This document shows, piece by piece, positions 35,616 to 44,565 of a stretch of DNA of 64,000 bases. A program made the position numbers and the translations under genes. Numbering within the stretch: the stretch's first letter is position 1; each line of letters starts with the position of its first letter. The DNA comes from Variovorax paradoxus (lineage in GTDB: Bacteria > Pseudomonadota > Gammaproteobacteria > Burkholderiales > Burkholderiaceae_C). Where the stretch lies: positions 496,001 through 560,000 of the forward strand of contig NZ_CP045644.1 in assembly GCF_009498455.1 (NCBI RefSeq), in the 5' to 3' direction. Below the pieces are notes generated by a model that searched no databases, had not been told where the DNA came from, and was given only the letters and a program-made list of their open reading frames with translations.

Positions 35616-36814
35616 GCGGGCACGAGCGTGCCGTGGCGCGCGACCACGCGGCCGCCCGACACCACGAGCCGGCGCACCGGGCGGCTCACCACGGCCTGTG
35701 CAGTCGTTTGCGCGTCGACCAGCACGAGGTCGGCGCGGCAACCCACGTCGAGCCCGTAGGCCGCGAAGCCGCAGCCGCGCGCGCCGGCGTGGGTGACAGT
35801 GTCGAGCGCGACGTCGAGCTCGTCGTCGCGGCGCAGGTTGTAGCGAAGGCCGATGAGCATGGCGCGCTCGAGCATGTCGGGGTTGCCGTAGGGCGACCAG
35901 GTGTCGCGGATGCCGTCGTTGCCGCCGAGCACCGTCACGCCGGCCGCGCGGCACGCCATGAGCGGCGGCACGCTGCGCGAAGGCGGCGCGCTGGTGACGA
36001 GCACCACGCCGAGCTTCGCCATGCGCGCGAGCAGCACATCGCGCTCGCGTTCGGTCAGGTCGCCCAAACAGAAGCCGTGGCTGATCGCCACCTTGCCCTG
36101 CATGCCGAGCGCCTCGGTGCGCTGCAGGATCAGGTCGAGCGAGAAGGCGCCCATGGCGCCGGGCTCGTGCAGGTGGATGTCGAGCGGGCGCTGGTGCTTG
36201 TGGGCAATGCCGAAGAGCACGTCGAGCGACTTCACGGGGTCGCCGTCGATGGCGCAGGGGTCGAGGCCGCCGAGCACGTCGGCGCCCATCGCCAGCGACT
36301 GGTCGAGCAGCTCGGCCGTGCCGGCGCGCCCGAGCAGGCCCGACTGCGGAAAGGCGACGACCTGGATTTGCTGCACCTCGCGCAGCGTCTCGCGCGTGCG
36401 CAGCGTGCCTTCGAGGTGGCGCAGGCCGGCCTGGGTGTCGACGTCGACATGCGTGCGCAAGCGCGTGGTGCCGAGCGCGAGAAAGGCCTTGGCGAGCACC
36501 AGCGACTGGGCGGCGGCGTCATGGCCGCTGGCGTGGCGGAAAGCGCGCTCGTTCTCGATCTTGTCGGTGAGGTTCGTGCCGACCTCGTTGCGGTACCAGT
36601 CCATGCCCCACATCGTCTTGTCGAGGTGGGTGTGGCCTTCGACGAGGCCGGGCAGCAGCAAGGCGCCCTCGCCTTCTTCCAGGGTGGCGCCGGCCGGTGC
36701 GGCGAGTGCCGCGCCGATCTCGGCAATGCGGCCGTCGTGCACGCGCACATCGACCGCAGAAGCACCCAGGGGGCGCACGTTGCGAAGCAACAGGGAGGGC
36801 ATGTTCGAACTCAT
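35612..36814 (-). CDS. Cytosine deaminase-like amidohydrolase
   Basis: A 400-residue cytoplasmic metal-dependent hydrolase of the CodA/atzine-type group. Metal ligands are in EGHTHLDKT (H61, H63), DIHLHE (near 213) and HGFCLG (near 245); GGNDGIRDTWSPYGN carries the late aspartate and substrate loop of cytosine deaminases. Coupled by overlap to the CynX-like transporter. Substrate could be cytosine, isocytosine or another cyclic amide. Confidence 0.86.
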   Translation of the reverse strand: MSSNMPSLLLRNVRPLGASAVDVRVHDGRIAEIGAALAAPAGATLEEGEGALLLPGLVEGHTHLDKTMWGMDWYRNEVGTNLTDKIENERAFRHASGHDAAAQSLVLAKAFLALGTTRLRTHVDVDTQAGLRHLEGTLRTRETLREVQQIQVVAFPQSGLLGRAGTAELLDQSLAMGADVLGGLDPCAIDGDPVKSLDVLFGIAHKHQRPLDIHLHEPGAMGAFSLDLILQRTEALGMQGKVAISHGFCLGDLTERERDVLLARMAKLGVVLVTSAPPSRSVPPLMACRAAGVTVLGGNDGIRDTWSPYGNPDMLERAMLIGLRYNLRRDDELDVALDTVTHAGARGCGFAAYGLDVGCRADLVLVDAQTTAQAVVSRPVRRLVVSGGRVVARHGTLVPA

Positions 36815-36816
36815 GG

Positions 36817-36835
36817 GGTTGTATTTTTGTCAACC
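36817..36835. promoter_or_regulatory. Short palindrome next to the deaminase start
   Basis: GGTTG, nine bases, CAACC, directly before the deaminase start codon at 36814. It may be a repressor site for the deaminase-transporter pair. The remainder of the 36815-37033 gap holds no convincing gene; a partial frame at 36846-36945 looks protein-like but has no start. Confidence 0.4.
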
Positions 36836-37033
36836 ATATCGAATTATTTTGGGACGCGCTGGAGCAGCGCGTGATCGCCGGTGCGGCGGCGGTGCAGGAA
36901 GCCGACCTGGCGGCGCTGCTGAACGGCGAATGCGCCGGCGCGAAGCCACGGGCACGATCACTGAGATTTTCGCGCCCACGTTTCGCTCGTGAGCGAAGTG
37001 TCGAGGGGCCGGTCTCGCGAAGATCGGCGCACC

Positions 37034-37981
37034 ATGCCAACGACCACGCTCGCCGCTTCCGGCCACCCCCACGCCCCCGCTTTCGAATGGGCGCTGCTCG
37101 CGGTGCTCGCAACCTGCTGGGGCGCCTCGTACACCTTCATCAAGATCGGCGTGGCGACGATCCCGCCGGTCACGCTGATCGCGACGCGCACCCTCATCGC
37201 CGGGTTGCTGCTGCTCGCGGTGCTGCGCGTGCGCGGCGTGCGCTGGCCGAAAGACGGCGCGACATGGCGGCGCTTCGCGCTGCAGGCTTGTCTGAACAGC
37301 GTGCTGCCGTTCACGCTGATTGCGTGGGCTGAACGCAGCGTGGATGCGGGGCTGGCGACCATCCTCAACTCGACCTCGCCGATCTTCATCTTCCTGCTGG
37401 GGTGGGGCATGGGCGGGTCGGGGAAGCCCACGCTGCAGCGGCTCCTCGGCGTGGGTGCGGGGCTGTCGGGCATCTGCCTGATCGTGGGCTTCGAGGCGCT
37501 GCACGGACTCGGGCATTCGCTGCTGGCGCAGCTGGCGCTGGTGGTGGCCGCCGTCTGCTACGGCTGCGCCGCGATGTTCGGCCGCGTGTTCAAGGGCCTG
37601 GACCCGATGGCGCCCGCGGCCGGCTCGCTGTTGAGCGGCGCGGCCCTGCTCGTGCCTGCAAGCCTGGCGATCGACAGGCCCTGGACGCTCGCCCCTTCGG
37701 CCGACTCGATGCTCGCCGTGCTGGCGCTGGCGGTGCTCTCGACCGCGCTGGCCTTCACGATCTACTTCCGGCTCATCAGGACGCTGGGGCCGATGTCGAC
37801 GTCGGCACAGGCGTATCTGCGCGTGCCCATCGGCGTGACGATCGGCGTGGTGTGCCTGGGCGAGACGCTGGCGGCCACGGCGTGGGTCGGGCTGGCCTGC
37901 GTGGTGGTGGGCGTGGTCGCGATGACGATGCCCGACACACAACTTTTGCGCCGGGGCCTTCGTTTTTTACGCGGCCTTTAG
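37034..37981 (+). CDS. EamA/DMT-family transporter
   Basis: A 315-residue protein with ten predicted helices in two EamA repeats; the conserved CWGASYTFIKIG lies in helix 1. ATG at 37034 is chosen over an upstream start at 36989 that adds a non-hydrophobic leader. Related proteins export amino acids or metabolites. Divergent from the deaminase operon. Confidence 0.87.
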   Translation: MPTTTLAASGHPHAPAFEWALLAVLATCWGASYTFIKIGVATIPPVTLIATRTLIAGLLLLAVLRVRGVRWPKDGATWRRFALQACLNSVLPFTLIAWAERSVDAGLATILNSTSPIFIFLLGWGMGGSGKPTLQRLLGVGAGLSGICLIVGFEALHGLGHSLLAQLALVVAAVCYGCAAMFGRVFKGLDPMAPAAGSLLSGAALLVPASLAIDRPWTLAPSADSMLAVLALAVLSTALAFTIYFRLIRTLGPMSTSAQAYLRVPIGVTIGVVCLGETLAATAWVGLACVVVGVVAMTMPDTQLLRRGLRFLRGL

Positions 37982-38031
37982 ACGCGCCCTTCTACGCTGC
38001 CGGCTCCTCCATCCGTTAGCGAATTCTTTCG

Positions 38032-38862
38032 ATGAAACACCTCCTTCGCACCGCCTTGCCGGTGCTCGTTCTTCCCACCCTGTTCGCCCTGCCGATGCTC
38101 GCGAACGCGCAGCTCACAGGCAATGTGGCGCTGACCACGAACTACAAGTTCCGCGGCCAGGACCAGGACATGCTCGGCAAGAACGACTACGCCAAGACCC
38201 GCGGCGTCAAGCCCGCCATCCAGGGCGGCTTCGACTACGCCTTCGGCGACAGCGGCTTCTACGTCGGCAACTGGAACTCCAGCGTCAACTGGCTGCAGGG
38301 CAACAGCATCGAGAGCGACCTGTACGGCGGCTACAAGTTCAAGGCCGGCCCGCTCGACATGGATGTCGGCGCCCTCACCTACCTGTACCCGGGCAATTCG
38401 ACGGGAAACACGACGGAGCTGTACGCCAGCGCGGGCTACACCGACGAAACCATCGGTGCGTTCACGCTGAAGTACTCGCACACGGTGTCGAAGGACTACT
38501 TCGGCTATGCGGGCAACAAGTCGGGCTCGGGCCGCACGGGCCGCAACACCGGCTACCTGAACCTGGCCTACAGCAAGGAGATCGTGCCCAAGGTCACGCT
38601 CAAGGCTGCCGTGGGCTACACGAACATGTCGAGCGACATCCGCAGCCTGGGCTACAAGAGCTACGTCGACTACAACGTCGGCGCCACCTACGACTTCGGC
38701 AGCGGCCTGACGCTCACGGGCTCGGTGCAGGGCGCGAACAAGAAGAGTTCGTACGTCTCAGTGGCCAACCCGGGCTGCGACGTCGGTTTCGGCACCGTCG
38801 GCCAGACGACGTACTCGCCGAACAAGGCGCGCTTCATCCTGACGTTGGCGAAGACGCTCTGA
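38032..38862 (+). CDS. TorF-family putative porin
   Basis: A 276-residue outer-membrane protein. A signal peptide ends at ANA (residues 24-26) before QLTGNVALTTNYKFRG, the standard TorF N-terminus. The rest has alternating amphipathic strands typical of a beta-barrel. The transported solute is unknown. Its stop codon abuts that of the convergent Bug-family gene with no gap. Confidence 0.86.
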   Translation: MKHLLRTALPVLVLPTLFALPMLANAQLTGNVALTTNYKFRGQDQDMLGKNDYAKTRGVKPAIQGGFDYAFGDSGFYVGNWNSSVNWLQGNSIESDLYGGYKFKAGPLDMDVGALTYLYPGNSTGNTTELYASAGYTDETIGAFTLKYSHTVSKDYFGYAGNKSGSGRTGRNTGYLNLAYSKEIVPKVTLKAAVGYTNMSSDIRSLGYKSYVDYNVGATYDFGSGLTLTGSVQGANKKSSYVSVANPGCDVGFGTVGQTTYSPNKARFILTLAKTL

Positions 38863-39867
38863 TCAATCGATGCTGATGTTCGCCGCCTTGGCGACTTCGG
38901 CCCACTTCACGCGGTTGGCGTGCACGGTCTTCTTGAACTGGGCGGGCGACTCGATGCGCACGGTGTTGCCCTGGCTCTCGAAGCGCTCGCGGATCTCGGG
39001 CTGTTCGAGCACCGTCTTCACGGCGGCGTTGAGCTTGTCGACGATGTGCGCGTCGGTGCCCTTGGGCGCGAAGATGCCGAACCAGATCGCGCTGTCGAAG
39101 CCCTTGGTGCCCGGCAGGCCGCTGGAGGCGATGGTCGGCACCTCTTTCACGGCCGCCACGGCCGTGGCGGTGGTCACGCCCAGCAGGCGCACCTTGCCGG
39201 CCTTGTAGTGCGGCAGCACGGTCTGCACCTGGTTCATGATGCAGCAGGTTTCGCCGCGCACCACCGAGGTGATGGCCTCGGGGCCGCCCTTGTAGGGCAC
39301 GTGGACCATGTTCAGGCCCAGGCGCGAATTGAACTCGGCAAAGGCCATGTGCGTGCCCGCGCCGTTGCCGGTGGAGGCGTAGTTGTACTTGCCGGGGTTG
39401 GCCTTCACCAGCTCGACGAACTCCTTGAGCGTGCGCACGTTGATCACGTCGGGGTTGATGGTGAGCACGTTCGACACGTCGAGCACGGGCGCCACGGGCA
39501 CGAAGTCGGCCTCCACGTCGAAGGGCAGCTTCTTGTACAGCGCAGCATTGCTGCCGTGCGTGGCGGCGGTGCCGAACGAGAGCGTGTAGCCGTCGGGCTT
39601 GGCGTGCGCGACGTACTCGCTGGCGATGTTGCCGGCCGCGCCCGACTTGTAGTCGATGATCACCGGCTTGCCGAGCTGGCGCGACAGCGGCTCCTGGATG
39701 GCGCGGGCCACCACATCGACGCCCGAACCGGCCGGGAAGCCCATGATCAGTGTGACGGGTTGTTGCGGCCAGTCGGGCTGGGCCAGCGCCAGGGTCGATG
39801 CGGCGGCGGTGCAGAGCAAGGCGCCGGCGGCCAGCAGGGCGCGACGCGAGAAGGGAGAATGGGCCAT
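38863..39867 (-). CDS. Bug-family (tripartite tricarboxylate) periplasmic binding protein
   Basis: A 334-residue exported solute-binding protein. The signal peptide (SRRALLAAGALLCTAAASTLALA) contains RR and may be Tat-type. Mature features include PVTLIMGFPAGSGVDVVAR, YASTGNGAGTHMA and HVPYKGGPEA, typical of Bug proteins. No membrane subunits are encoded nearby, as is common in Burkholderiales. ATG at 39867 is chosen over an upstream frame opening at 39993. Confidence 0.9.
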   Translation of the reverse strand: MAHSPFSRRALLAAGALLCTAAASTLALAQPDWPQQPVTLIMGFPAGSGVDVVARAIQEPLSRQLGKPVIIDYKSGAAGNIASEYVAHAKPDGYTLSFGTAATHGSNAALYKKLPFDVEADFVPVAPVLDVSNVLTINPDVINVRTLKEFVELVKANPGKYNYASTGNGAGTHMAFAEFNSRLGLNMVHVPYKGGPEAITSVVRGETCCIMNQVQTVLPHYKAGKVRLLGVTTATAVAAVKEVPTIASSGLPGTKGFDSAIWFGIFAPKGTDAHIVDKLNAAVKTVLEQPEIRERFESQGNTVRIESPAQFKKTVHANRVKWAEVAKAANISID

Positions 39868-39977
39868 ATCGGTCTTTCTTCGAGGCGGACGGTGCAGGCG
39901 CACATTGTGGCGCGCGGCTGATATCTGTTTGCACATGTGCTTATGCACCGCGCCCCTTGCCTCTCCATAATCGCTCC

Positions 39978-41660
39978 ATGGTCCGCCCCACACAACAACT
40001 CCACGCCCATCGCGAGCCGGTGCCCGTGCGCGCCGCCGCCACCGTCCTGCTGCTGCGCGACACCGACGCCGGGCTCGAACTCCTCATGACCCGCCGCTCG
40101 GCCACCGCGAGCTTCGCGCCCGGTGCCTACGTTTTCCCGGGGGGGCACATCGACGCGGCCGACGCGGACGCCGCACGCATCGCAGCACGGCGCGCCACGC
40201 AAAGCACCACGCAGCACACGCAGGCCATCGCCGCAATTCGCGAGGCTTTCGAAGAACTCGGCATCCTGCTGGCCCGCCACGCCGACGGCCGCGCCGTGAG
40301 CGCCGACGAGGTCGCCGCGATGGACCGCAACGCCACCGCCGGCACGGCCTTTGCCGACCAGTGCGCGGCACGCGGCCTGGTGCTGTCGGCCGACGAGGTG
40401 TTCACCTTCGCGCACTGGATCACCGACCGCGACCTGCCCAAGCGCTTCGACGTGCCCTTCCTGGTGGCGCGCATGCCCGAGGGTCAAGTGCCCACGGCCG
40501 ACGAGAGCGAGCAGTTCGAGCCCTGCTGGGTGCGCCCGGCCGACGCGCTGGCGCGCCACGAGGCGGGCAGCTTCTTCATGATCTTCCCGACCATCCGCAC
40601 GCTGCAGCGCATGGCGACCTACGCAACGGTCGATGCGGTGCTCGCGGCCTGTGCGCCGGCGAGCGGTGCGGAAGAAAAGCCGCTGTGGACCAGCTGCCCG
40701 CGCGCCGGCCTGCTCAAGGGCGAAGATGCGCGCTATATGGAACACGAGTCGCCCTTCGGCGAACTCGCACTGGTGTGCCCCGACGGCCAGATCGCGCACG
40801 CGCTCGACTGGCAGAGCACGCAGCCCGTGGCGCTGCTGAAGAACGTGCAGCGCCTCACCGCGCCGAACCCCAGCGCCATGACCGGCCCGGGCACCAACAC
40901 CTACCTCGTGGGCGATGCGGCCACCGGCTACCTCGTGATCGATCCGGGCCCGAACGACGCGACGCACCTCGCACGGCTGATCGAAGCCACGCAAGGCGAC
41001 ATCCGCCTCATCGTCTGCACGCACTCGCACGCCGACCACTCGCCGGGCGCCGCGCCGCTGCAGGCGCTGTGCGCGGCCGAGCGCAAGCCGCCGATCCTGG
41101 GCCTGTCGTCCGCGCCCACGGCACGTTCCACCGCGCGCTTCAGCGCCGAGCGCGAGCTGGCCGACGGCGAACGGCTGGTGCTCTCGGGCACCGCGGCCGA
41201 CGGCACGCCGCTCGTGCACACGCTGCGCGCCATCCACACGCCCGGCCATGCGGCCAACCACCTGTGCCTGGTGCTCGAAGAAGACGGCCTGCTGTTCTCG
41301 GGCGACCACATCCTCAACGGCAGCACGACGGTGGTCGATCCGCCGGACGGCGACATGACGGCGTACCTCGATTCGCTCGACAAGCTCGATGCGGCCTGCG
41401 CGGCCGGCGGCATCGAGTTCATCCTGCCGGCGCACGGCTACGTGATCGGCTTTGCGCGCACGGCCATCGCGCACCTGAAGGCGCACCGCCTGAAACGCGA
41501 GGCCAAGATCGCCGCCGCCATGCAGCGGCTGCCCGAAGGCACGCCCGAGCAGTGGCTGCCGCTCGCCTACGACGACGTGCCCGAGCGCATGTGGCCGGTG
41601 GCGGCGCGGTCGCTGGCGGCACACGTGGCGCGCATCCGTCAACTGGCGGACGCACGATGA
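39978..41660 (+). CDS. NUDIX-metallo-beta-lactamase fusion hydrolase
   Basis: A 560-residue two-domain protein. Residues about 15-215 are NUDIX-like: FPGGHID, then after an insertion of about 23 residues AIREAFEELGI, which completes the Nudix box. Residues about 290-500 are a metallo-beta-lactamase fold with THSHADHSPG, HTPGHAANH, FSGDH and PAHGY. The C-terminus has a winged-helix-like end as in LACTB2-type proteins. ATG at 39978 is preceded by an unrelated open frame. It overlaps the next gene as ATGA. The substrate is unknown; nucleotides or RNA are possible. Confidence 0.88.
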   Translation: MVRPTQQLHAHREPVPVRAAATVLLLRDTDAGLELLMTRRSATASFAPGAYVFPGGHIDAADADAARIAARRATQSTTQHTQAIAAIREAFEELGILLARHADGRAVSADEVAAMDRNATAGTAFADQCAARGLVLSADEVFTFAHWITDRDLPKRFDVPFLVARMPEGQVPTADESEQFEPCWVRPADALARHEAGSFFMIFPTIRTLQRMATYATVDAVLAACAPASGAEEKPLWTSCPRAGLLKGEDARYMEHESPFGELALVCPDGQIAHALDWQSTQPVALLKNVQRLTAPNPSAMTGPGTNTYLVGDAATGYLVIDPGPNDATHLARLIEATQGDIRLIVCTHSHADHSPGAAPLQALCAAERKPPILGLSSAPTARSTARFSAERELADGERLVLSGTAADGTPLVHTLRAIHTPGHAANHLCLVLEEDGLLFSGDHILNGSTTVVDPPDGDMTAYLDSLDKLDAACAAGGIEFILPAHGYVIGFARTAIAHLKAHRLKREAKIAAAMQRLPEGTPEQWLPLAYDDVPERMWPVAARSLAAHVARIRQLADAR

Positions 41661-42385
41661 ACCGCTCGAACCGCCCCTCTGCTTCCAATGACGAAGGCGT
41701 GCGCCTGGCCAAGCGCGTGGCCGCGATGGCCCAGGTGTCGCGCCGCGAGGCCGAACTGCTGATCGAAAACGGCGCCGTGCGCGTCGACGGCGTGCCCGCG
41801 CTGCTCCCGCAATCGCGCGTGCAGGCGCACCAGCAGGTCGAGATCGCGGCCGGCGCGCGGCCCGAGCCGATCGTGCCGGTGACGCTGGTGCTCTACAAGC
41901 CCGCCGGCATGCCGACCGACAACGCGCACCAGCTGCTGGTGGCCGCCAACCACCACGACCCCGAACGCGAGGGCCAGCGCTTCCTGCCGGCGCATGTGCG
42001 CGGGCAACGCTGCATGACGCCGCTCGAAACCGGCGCCAGCGGCCTTGTGGCCTACACGCAGGAGTTCCGCATCGAGCGCAAGCTGCAGGAAGACGCGGGC
42101 ATCCTCGAACACGAAGTGATGGTCGATGTGGCCGGCCCGGTCGGGCCTGAAATACTGGCGCGGCTGGAGCGTTCGCCCGCGCGCGTGAGCATCGGCCGCC
42201 AAGCCGACGACCAGACCGGTCTGCGCTTTGCGCTGAAGGGCGCGCGACCCGGGCAGATCGCGAACATCTGCGACACGGTGGGTTTGCGCATCCTGGCGAT
42301 GCGGCGCCTGCGCATCGGCCGCGTGCCGCTCGCCGGGCTGCAGCCGGGACAGTGGCGCTACCTGGCGCCGCACGAGCGTTTCTGA
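41657..42385 (+). CDS. RsuA/RluB-type pseudouridine synthase with altered catalytic motif
   Basis: A 242-residue protein with an N-terminal S4 RNA-binding domain (about 14-65) and a pseudouridine synthase domain (VTLVLYKPAGMPTDN onward). In active family members the motif is GRLDxxTxGL with the catalytic aspartate; here the place reads TPLETGASGL, so the Asp is replaced by Glu124. The arginine before it is also lost. It may be inactive as a synthase or act only as an RNA-binding protein. Start coupled to the NUDIX-MBL gene by ATGA. Confidence 0.85.
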   Translation: MNRSNRPSASNDEGVRLAKRVAAMAQVSRREAELLIENGAVRVDGVPALLPQSRVQAHQQVEIAAGARPEPIVPVTLVLYKPAGMPTDNAHQLLVAANHHDPEREGQRFLPAHVRGQRCMTPLETGASGLVAYTQEFRIERKLQEDAGILEHEVMVDVAGPVGPEILARLERSPARVSIGRQADDQTGLRFALKGARPGQIANICDTVGLRILAMRRLRIGRVPLAGLQPGQWRYLAPHERF

Positions 42386-42501
42386 GCGAACGAAGAAGCA
42401 CTTCCTTAGAAAAGAAAAGGACTCACACGACGAGGCAGCGCAGCACCGCGAACTGCCACTTGGAAAAAGCGGCCCAGGCCGCGCACGGGAGATTGATCAC
42501 C

Positions 42502-43068
42502 ATGAAGTTCGGACCACCGATCCGCGCCCTCGCCTGCACCCTGCCGCTGACAGTGCTGGCGGGCTGCAGCTACCTCACCGCCCTGCTGTTCCCCGACGCG
42601 CCGATCGGCGCGCCGGCCGCGGCGACGGCCACCCAACCCACCGTGGTCTCGAAAGACGGCCTTGCGCCGATCACCGCGGTGCAGGTGGAACGCATCCGCG
42701 AGGTCGTCGGCGGCAAGCCCCCGAGCCCCGCGGTGGGCAAGGTGGTGGGGAGCGCGTCGCCGACCATCGAATCCTTTTTGCGTACCGAAGGCTGCATCAC
42801 GGCGCGCAACGGCGCGGTGCTCAACCCCTTCGCGGCGCCCGGCCGGCTGTTCGACGGCACGGGCTTCCAGGGCGGGCCGATGGCCGAAATGCAGTACCAC
42901 GACAAGACCGCCTGCGTGACGGTGCAGCGCATCCAGAACTGGAAGCTGGTGTCGCCCCGGTTGCTGCGTTTCGACGTGGTCTACGTGGGCGACGACGGCG
43001 AGGAGCGCGCCGTCAAGCGCCACGAGTTGACGCGCCAGCCCAAGGGCGGCTGGCTGTTCACGCGCTGA
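42502..43068 (+). CDS. Uncharacterised lipoprotein
   Basis: A 188-residue protein with a lipoprotein signal ending LAGC (Cys22). The mature part contains a low-complexity alanine/threonine stretch and then a compact domain with two cysteines (EGCITAR and KTACVTVQR) and GDDGEERAVKRHELTRQ. The family is not recognised. Convergent with the OprM-like gene, 19 bases apart. Confidence 0.75.
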   Translation: MKFGPPIRALACTLPLTVLAGCSYLTALLFPDAPIGAPAAATATQPTVVSKDGLAPITAVQVERIREVVGGKPPSPAVGKVVGSASPTIESFLRTEGCITARNGAVLNPFAAPGRLFDGTGFQGGPMAEMQYHDKTACVTVQRIQNWKLVSPRLLRFDVVYVGDDGEERAVKRHELTRQPKGGWLFTR

Positions 43069-43087
43069 GCGAGCGAGCGCGTGCCGC

Positions 43088-44560
43088 TCAGCGGATGGTC
43101 GTGGCGGGCTTGCCTTGATCGGCGTGCGCGAGCGCGTCGTCCGCCGGTTCCCAGCCGCCGCCGAGCGCCATGAACAGCACGACCTGGTCGTCGGCCAACT
43201 GCGCCTCGCTGGCTGCCAATGCAGCGTCGGCACCGGCCAATGCGCGTTCGGCGTCGAGCGTGTCGAGGTAGGCCGTGCGGCCGTTGCGGTACAGCTGGCG
43301 CGCCTGCGCAGCGACCTTGGCGCTTTCGTCGCGCGAGGCCTGCAGGGCGGCGCGGCGGTCGAGCTCGCGTGCGTAGGTGCCGAGCGCGGTTTCGGTCTCA
43401 CGCAGCGCCGTCAGCACGGTGCCGTCGAACTTGGCGAGCGCGGAGCGCGTGCCGGCTTCGGCCTGTGCGATGCGGGCCTGCGCGGCGCCGGTGTTGGGCA
43501 CGGTCCACGAGATCAGCGGGCCGACGCTCCAGGCCAGCGTGTCCTGCCGGCCGAAGCCGGTGGCATGGCCGGCCGACGAGCCCGACAGGCCCAGCGTGAC
43601 CTTCGGATAGAGATCGGCCGTGGCCACGCCGATGCGCGCGGTCGATGCGGCGAGGCTGCGCTCGGCCTGGCGGATGTCGGGCCGGCGGCGCAGCAGCGCG
43701 GCGCCGTCGCCCACCGGCAGCGCGCCGGCCACGCGCGGCGGGACGGTGCAGTCGGCCACCTCGCGCGGAAAGTCTTGCGGCAGCGCGCCGGTGAGCGTGG
43801 CCAGGCGGTAGAGCGCGCCCTGGCGCTGGGCCTTCAGCGGCGGCAGTGCGGCGTCGAGCTGCGCGAGCTGGGCGCGTGCGCGGCCGGCGTCGATGGCGCC
43901 GGCGCGGCCCGCGCGCTGCAGGCGCTCGGTGACGTTCACCGCGTCTTGTTGCAGCGCGACCGACTTCTGCGCGATCTGCAGCCGCAGGCCGGCCGAGCAG
44001 GCCTCGGCGTAGGCGCGCGCGGTGCCGGCCGCGACATTCACGCGCACGAGGTCGAGTGCGGCTTCGGCGGCCTGGCTGTTGGCGGCCGAGGCTTCGATGG
44101 CGCGGCGGATCTGGCCGAACAGGTCGACCTGGTAAGACAGCGACGCACCCGCGCTGTAGTTGAAGGTGTTCGGCGGCTCGTAGCCCTTCTGCAGCAGCGA
44201 CAGGCCCGAGACATGGCCGAACGACGGCCCGCCGTTGACGCCGATGGTGGGGTACTTGGCGCCGGCCACTTCGGTTTCGATGGCGCGTTCGCGCTCGAGA
44301 TTGGCGACGGCCTGGCGCAGGTCGGTGTTGTGCGCGAGCGCCTGGGTAACGAGCCGGTCGAGCAGCGGGTCTTGATAAAGGCGCCACCAGTGCGCGGGCA
44401 GCGGCGCGGCATTGGACGGTGCTTCGGCGAAAGGCCTGGCGGCAGCGGGCTGGCTGGCCAGCGCCTCGGACGGCTGCTGGTAGTCGGGGCCGACCGCCGC
44501 GCAGGCCGCGAGTCCGGCTGCGGCTGCGAGCGAGGCCATGCGAAAGGCGAAGCGAGTCAT
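43088..44560 (-). CDS. Outer-membrane efflux lipoprotein (OprM/NodT family)
   Basis: A 490-residue TolC-type channel. Lipoprotein signal with Cys20 (LAAC), then PDYQQPSEAL and WWRLYQDPLLDRLVTQALAHNTDL, the family start. Two repeats of coiled-coil and strands follow, with RRRPDIRQAERSLAASTARIGVATADLYP in the middle. Last gene of the MarR-controlled efflux operon, 5 bases after the HlyD gene. Confidence 0.93.
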   Translation of the reverse strand: MTRFAFRMASLAAAAGLAACAAVGPDYQQPSEALASQPAAARPFAEAPSNAAPLPAHWWRLYQDPLLDRLVTQALAHNTDLRQAVANLERERAIETEVAGAKYPTIGVNGGPSFGHVSGLSLLQKGYEPPNTFNYSAGASLSYQVDLFGQIRRAIEASAANSQAAEAALDLVRVNVAAGTARAYAEACSAGLRLQIAQKSVALQQDAVNVTERLQRAGRAGAIDAGRARAQLAQLDAALPPLKAQRQGALYRLATLTGALPQDFPREVADCTVPPRVAGALPVGDGAALLRRRPDIRQAERSLAASTARIGVATADLYPKVTLGLSGSSAGHATGFGRQDTLAWSVGPLISWTVPNTGAAQARIAQAEAGTRSALAKFDGTVLTALRETETALGTYARELDRRAALQASRDESAKVAAQARQLYRNGRTAYLDTLDAERALAGADAALAASEAQLADDQVVLFMALGGGWEPADDALAHADQGKPATTIR

Positions 44561-44565
44561 GGCAC

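Noticed and set aside
36846..36945. Protein-like partial frame between the deaminase and EamA genes
   Set aside because: No start codon, ribosome-binding site or recognisable domain; too short to support even as a remnant.
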